From: an uncultured Selenomonadales bacterium
GTDB taxonomy: Bacteria > Bacillota > Negativicutes > Selenomonadales > Selenomonadaceae
Direction: 5' to 3'
Assembly (NCBI GenBank): GCA_947307055.1
Contig: CAMZHX010000009.1
Span: forward strand, 37,854 to 101,853
DNA length: 64,000 bases
The notes under the pieces were generated by a model, which worked only from the letters and a program-made list of their open reading frames with translations, was not told where the DNA came from and did no database searches. Position numbers and translations under genes: made by a program. Positions 60,947 through 64,000 of the stretch are shown here, in pieces (position 1 is the stretch's first letter; every line of letters starts with the position of its first letter).

Positions 60947-61799
60947 GAGAATTTTTCGCGGCTTCTTCAGCGGCTTTAGCGGCTCTTTTCGCCGCCCATC
61001 TTGCGAGAGCTTTCTCGCGCAGAACGGCTTTCTGTTCCTCCGTGCGGTGCTTGCCGCAGTTGCCTTTGCCAATTTTCCGCTTCGTTTCTTCCGAGCGCGG
61101 GATTCCTTTACACGGGCTAGGCTTACCGTAATTTGGATTTTTTTCGCCACTAACGGCGGCGGAAATTTTAGCTTTGTGTTCAGCTGTGTGTGGCGGACAT
61201 TTCAAGCCTTTGTTCCAAGGGGTTTTGCCAAGATGTGCTTGTCGATTTTTTTCTTTGGCTTCCTCTGTGTGCTTTTTGCCTTTACGCGGGCTGGGCTTGC
61301 CCTTGCGAGCTTTGCTTATGTTAGCTCTTGCTTTCTCGTCGCGCTTCTTGCCACGCATTTTGGCTAATGCTTCTTCGCTGTGCTTCTTCCCGAAATGTGG
61401 GTTGTTTTCGCCGCTCAGGTCTCTTTCCAATGCGCGTTGACGTTGTTTTTCGCGAGTTATCTCGGACACGGTAAAGTTACTGATTCCACCACATGTTTGG
61501 TTGTAGCCTTTGGGGTGTACGCAGTCGAAAAAGTTGACCCAGTATTGCTCGCGCTCGCTAATTTGGTCAGACGAGATATGCTCTTCTACAGTCCACCAAT
61601 CCCAGTTGCCCTCCCAGCCGATACGCTGAATTTCTTTTTGAAGAAATTGTCTTTTGTCGCGATTGTGTTCTCGAATGCGCTTTTCAACTTTGCGGCTCGT
61701 TACGCCTACGTAATGCATGTTGGTTTCTCTGCACCAGATGACGTATACAGCGAACAGTGGAACCGTTTGACAATCCGAGTTGTTTTTGTTATCATTCAT
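60939..61799 (-). CDS. Free-standing GIY-YIG endonuclease with NUMOD3 repeats
   Basis: 286 residues. GIY-YIG domain (FAVYVIWCRETNMHYVGVT, KRIREHN, Glu in SEREQYW), then repeated NUMOD3 modules (NNPHFGKKHSEEALAKM, GKPSPRKGKKHTEEAKEK, NPNYGKPSPCKGIPRSEETK) and a lysine/alanine-rich tail. ATG 61799 with AAGGAG 8 nt upstream. Overlaps the convergent gene by 8 nt. Not inside an intron; homing-type. Confidence 0.88.
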   Translation of the reverse strand: MNDNKNNSDCQTVPLFAVYVIWCRETNMHYVGVTSRKVEKRIREHNRDKRQFLQKEIQRIGWEGNWDWWTVEEHISSDQISEREQYWVNFFDCVHPKGYNQTCGGISNFTVSEITREKQRQRALERDLSGENNPHFGKKHSEEALAKMRGKKRDEKARANISKARKGKPSPRKGKKHTEEAKEKNRQAHLGKTPWNKGLKCPPHTAEHKAKISAAVSGEKNPNYGKPSPCKGIPRSEETKRKIGKGNCGKHRTEEQKAVLREKALARWAAKRAAKAAEEAAKNSPT

Positions 61800-61846
61800 G
61801 CGTAATGCTCCTTTCTGAGAACGTGTGAATTTGTTAATCCAAACGC

Positions 61847-61876
61847 ATTTTATCAGAGAGGATAAATTTTTGTCAA
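61847..61876 (-). promoter_or_regulatory. Promoter of the GIY-YIG endonuclease
   Basis: Minus strand TTGACA (61871-61876), 18 nt, TAAAAT (61847-61852), extended TG. The -35 overlaps the region just before the mscL RBS. Confidence 0.6.
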
Positions 61877-61893
61877 TAAAGGAGTGGTTAGTC

Positions 61894-62331
61894 TTGTTAG
61901 AAGAATTCAAGAAATTCGCCCTCCGGGGTAACGTTTTAGATCTCGCCGTCGGCGTAATCATAGGTGGAGCCTTTGGTAAAATTGTTTCCTCTTTCACCTC
62001 GGATATTATTATGCCACCGCTCGGACTTTTGCTCGGTAAAGTGGACTTTTCCAATTTTTACATAAATTTATCGGGCGTCGATTACGAATCCTTTGCTGCG
62101 GCTAAAGAGGCAGGGGCTCCGATAATTGCTTACGGCGCGTTTCTCAACGTCTGTCTCGATTTCCTCATCGTAGCCGTCGCAATTTTTATCTTAATCAAAC
62201 AAGTGAATCGATTTATGCCGGCACCGCCGCCGCCTGCGCCCGACCCGCGCAAGTGCCCGTATTGCCGCGAAGTAGTTGCAGATGACGCGACCAAGTGCCC
62301 GCATTGCGCCTCCGACATAAAAGGCAAATAA
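61894..62331 (+). CDS. mscL: Large-conductance mechanosensitive channel with C-terminal zinc ribbon
   Basis: 145 residues. [22 protein letters not shown] is the N-terminal helix/TM1 signature; [14 protein letters not shown]2 near [16 protein letters not shown]. The tail after a proline linker has [18 protein letters not shown], a four-cysteine ribbon seen in some family members. TTG 61894 with AAAGGAG 9 nt upstream gives the canonical start; upstream in-frame codons lie in the promoter region. Confidence 0.93.
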   Translation: MLEEFKKFALRGNVLDLAVGVIIGGAFGKIVSSFTSDIIMPPLGLLLGKVDFSNFYINLSGVDYESFAAAKEAGAPIIAYGAFLNVCLDFLIVAVAIFILIKQVNRFMPAPPPPAPDPRKCPYCREVVADDATKCPHCASDIKGK

Positions 62332-62353
62332 TTTCTCGACATAAAAAATTTAA

Positions 62354-62384
62354 CCGCTCCCAACAATTTGAGAGCGGCTTTTTT
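62354..62384. terminator. Bidirectional terminator between mscL and codY
   Basis: CCGCTC (62354-62359) with GAGCGG (62372-62377), T6 on the plus strand and a T-rich tract on the other. Confidence 0.75.
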
Positions 62385-62400
62385 CATTGCGCGTTGTTCC

Positions 62401-63144
62401 TTAGTGGTGAAGCTTTTTGACCTCGTCCATAAGGTATTCGTTTTTAATTTTGATGTAGGTGCCCTTCATGCCGAGCGATTTGGATTCGATGACGCCGGCG
62501 GATTCAAATTTGCGCAGGGCGTTGACGATGACAGAACGAGTAATCCCGACGCGGTCGGCAATCTTCGAGGCGACGAGCAGACCCTCATTGCCTTTGAGTT
62601 CGCCCAAAATATTTATCGCCGCTTCAGCCTCCGAGTAGCTCAACGTCGCTAGAGCAATTTGAACCGTAGCTTTTTTGCGCGCCTCAAGCTCAATCTTTTC
62701 GGTGTGGTCGCGAAGCATTTCCATGCCAACGACCGTCGCGGCGTATTCGGCCAAAAGTAAATCGTCGTCAGTGAAATTTTCTTCCATGCGAGCGATAATC
62801 AACGTGCCGATTCTGCGACCCACGCCGTAAATCGGGACAATCGTAAAATGTTTGCCGCTGACTGGCGAGACGTAATTTTTCGGGTTAGCCTGCGTGTCGT
62901 CGATGCGATTGAGCCACTTGACGTAAGGTTCAGGGAATTTGCCGCTACGAAGGACTTCATTAGCCTCCGAGTTGTCGTCCTCGATTGTGAGCGCGTAGCC
63001 GTGAATGTCGCCGGTCATGTTGGCGATGTAGATGCTTGCGTCCAAAACGTTGCTCAAGACCTTTGCAACTCCGTTGTACTCCACATTTTCGGAACGCTGG
63101 AGCAGCTTGTTAATTTTCCTCGTTTTCTCCAAAAGCGTTGTCAT
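62401..63144 (-). CDS. codY: GTP- and branched-chain-amino-acid-sensing repressor CodY
   Basis: 247 residues. N-terminal GAF domain (about 1-155; LLEKTRKINKLLQRSE, FPEPYVKWLNRI, YGVGRRIGTLIIAR) senses Ile/Leu/Val and a C-terminal winged HTH (ASKIADRVGITRSVIVNALRK, KSLGMKGTYIKI) binds DNA. RBS AAGGAG. Its 5' leader contains an R1 palindrome. Divergent from the L-2-hydroxyacid dehydrogenase. Confidence 0.95.
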   Translation of the reverse strand: MTTLLEKTRKINKLLQRSENVEYNGVAKVLSNVLDASIYIANMTGDIHGYALTIEDDNSEANEVLRSGKFPEPYVKWLNRIDDTQANPKNYVSPVSGKHFTIVPIYGVGRRIGTLIIARMEENFTDDDLLLAEYAATVVGMEMLRDHTEKIELEARKKATVQIALATLSYSEAEAAINILGELKGNEGLLVASKIADRVGITRSVIVNALRKFESAGVIESKSLGMKGTYIKIKNEYLMDEVKKLHH

Positions 63145-63164
63145 ATTTTATAACTCTCCTTTTT

Positions 63165-63242
63165 TAAGGGGTAAGGGAGATGGGAGAAGGGAGAAGTAGG
63201 GATAAGACTTTTCCCATTTCCCTTTTCCCATTTCCCTTTCCC
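63165..63242. repeat. R1 palindromic element in the codY leader
   Basis: Purine and pyrimidine arms around AAGTAGGGATAAGACTT, the conserved R1 core. It lies between the codY promoter and the codY RBS. Confidence 0.85.
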
Positions 63243-63272
63243 AGAATTTATCATGCTCAATATCCTACGTTT

Positions 63273-63300
63273 ATACTAACACGTTTTTTAATAATGTCAA
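63273..63300 (-). promoter_or_regulatory. codY promoter
   Basis: Minus strand TTGACA (63295-63300), 16 nt, TAGTAT (63273-63278). Confidence 0.6.
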
Positions 63301-63303
63301 TTT

Positions 63304-63318
63304 AGTTTTCAGAATTTT
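63304..63318. promoter_or_regulatory. CodY-box-like site
   Basis: AGTTTTCAGAATTTT matches the Gram-positive CodY consensus AATTTTCWGAAAATT at 12 of 15 positions. It lies between the two divergent promoters. Confidence 0.45.
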
Positions 63319-63329
63319 TCTTGCAGTTC

Positions 63330-63358
63330 TTGACGGCGGGCGGCAAAAGTTGTAAACT
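63330..63358 (+). promoter_or_regulatory. Promoter of the L-2-hydroxyacid dehydrogenase
   Basis: TTGACG (63330-63335), 17 nt, TAAACT (63353-63358). Confidence 0.65.
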
Positions 63359-63420
63359 TTCATGTAAACAGAGCGAAATGCTCCGCGAACGTTTTTTTCT
63401 ATCAAAGGGAGGAATGTCAA

Positions 63421-64000
63421 ATGGGTAACCGCAGGAAAATTGTTGTCGTCGGAACTTCTAACGTCGGCTCGGCAGTCGTCAACAAACTCGCCGATTTCCA
63501 ACTTGCATCTGAAATTTGCTTAATCGACCTCAACCAGGACAAAGCTTGGGGCGAGGCAACCGACTCCAGCCACGCAACCGCTTGCGTTTACAGCACTAAT
63601 ATCAAATTCCGCGCGACCAGCGATTACAGCGTCTGCAAAGGTGCTAATATCGTTATCATCTGCGCGGGTCCGTCGATTCGTCCGGGCGAAACCCCTGACC
63701 GTTTGAAACTGGCCGGCACCAACGCCAAAATCATGAACTCGGTCTTCCGCGCAATCGCTGAACATACTAAAGAGGCCGTCATTATCCTCATCACCAACCC
63801 GCTTGACGTTGCAACTTACGTTGTCACCAAAATTGCTGAGGAAATCGGCTATCCGACCAATTTGATTATGGGCACCGGCACCATGCTCGAAACTTATCGT
63901 TTCCGCCGCATTCTCGCTAACAAATACGAAGTCGACCCGAAAAATATTAACGGCTACGTCCTCGGCGAACACGGCAACGCGGCATTCGTTGCTTGGTCTA
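63421..64000 (+). CDS. L-2-hydroxyacid dehydrogenase of the LDH/MDH superfamily (L-hicDH-like), 3' end outside window
   Basis: First 193 residues. Rossmann VVVGTSNVGSAVV, NPLDVATYVV, GTGTMLETYRFRR, active-site GEHGNAAFVAWS. The substrate loop reads PSIRPGETPDRLKL in place of the LDH NQKPGETRLDL: the Gln and the catalytic-loop Arg positions differ, while the ending PDRLKL and EHGN..FVAWS resemble L-2-hydroxyisocaproate dehydrogenase more than true LDH. Strong codon bias suggests high expression. GGGAGG with 8 nt spacing; an out-of-frame ATG at 63414 is ignored. Confidence 0.75.
   Translation, partial: MGNRRKIVVVGTSNVGSAVVNKLADFQLASEICLIDLNQDKAWGEATDSSHATACVYSTNIKFRATSDYSVCKGANIVIICAGPSIRPGETPDRLKLAGTNAKIMNSVFRAIAEHTKEAVIILITNPLDVATYVVTKIAEEIGYPTNLIMGTGTMLETYRFRRILANKYEVDPKNINGYVLGEHGNAAFVAWS

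Overview
The window looks like the chromosome of a diderm Firmicute (class Negativicutes, Selenomonas-like). It combines typical Firmicutes genes (codY, whiA, rapZ-yvcK, DUF4446, Bacillus-type queF, an AroF with an N-terminal regulatory domain) with an outer-membrane autotransporter that ends in an aromatic residue. Vegetative promoters are easy to read: TTGNNN, about 17 nt, then TANAAT or an extended TGnTANAAT. Several genes start at TTG, and in many cases ribosome binding site (RBS) spacing decides the start. I see no rRNA, tRNA, CRISPR array or prophage. Lineage and functions are inferred from sequence only.

Layout. 1-5300: a cut-off 2-hydroxyacyl-CoA dehydratase activase, divergent from an ilvB-trmB-tsaD-queF-pyridoxine-kinase-like run. 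5300-8520: a minus-strand operon of NeuD-like acyltransferase, acyl carrier protein, split UxaA-type dehydratase and SDR. 8600-16000: a secreted tannase-like esterase, a HAD phosphatase, the rapZ-yvcK-whiA-DUF4446 block and an M23 peptidase. 16000-20000: cysE, ispF, ispD, a HAD phosphatase and rlmN. 20100-25600: an autotransporter followed by a response regulator and a sensor-less histidine kinase, then nnrD/nnrE. 25700-43200 is the accessory part: WYL regulator, a structured leader RNA, two paralogous PPP-phosphatase/LMW-tyrosine-phosphatase fusions, aroF, an M48-TPR protease, a 1291-residue glycosyltransferase, a solitary tnpB and three Sel1-repeat proteins. 43200-50600: aldehyde dehydrogenase, GIY-YIG endonuclease, ThrE exporter, trpB/trpF and a secreted glucosaminidase. 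50600-56000: an amino-acid permease, a condensation-domain/cNMP-domain fusion, a truncated AmmeMemoRadiSam enzyme, a dual-OB protein and DUF488. 55800-60000: the rseP-cdsA-uppS-frr-pyrH operon without dxr. 60000-64000: a 3-hydroxyisobutyrate-dehydrogenase-like gene, a second GIY-YIG endonuclease, mscL, codY, and a cut-off L-2-hydroxyacid dehydrogenase.

Two short non-coding repeat families run through the window. R1 is a G3A3-4/T3-4C3 palindrome with a conserved core, usually placed just before the RBS of the next gene. R2 is built from ATTACGC-like units. Both have entered coding DNA in frame: R1 in trmB, R2 in trpF and at the end of ispF. One 40-nt R2 stretch is identical in trpF and beside frr.

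Other points for a second look are the phosphatase fusion pair, the condensation/cNMP fusion, the histidine kinase without a sensor, the leader RNA at 27031-27229, tandem 18-mers abutting the WYL promoter, and a 12-bp hairpin that buries the thrE ribosome binding site.
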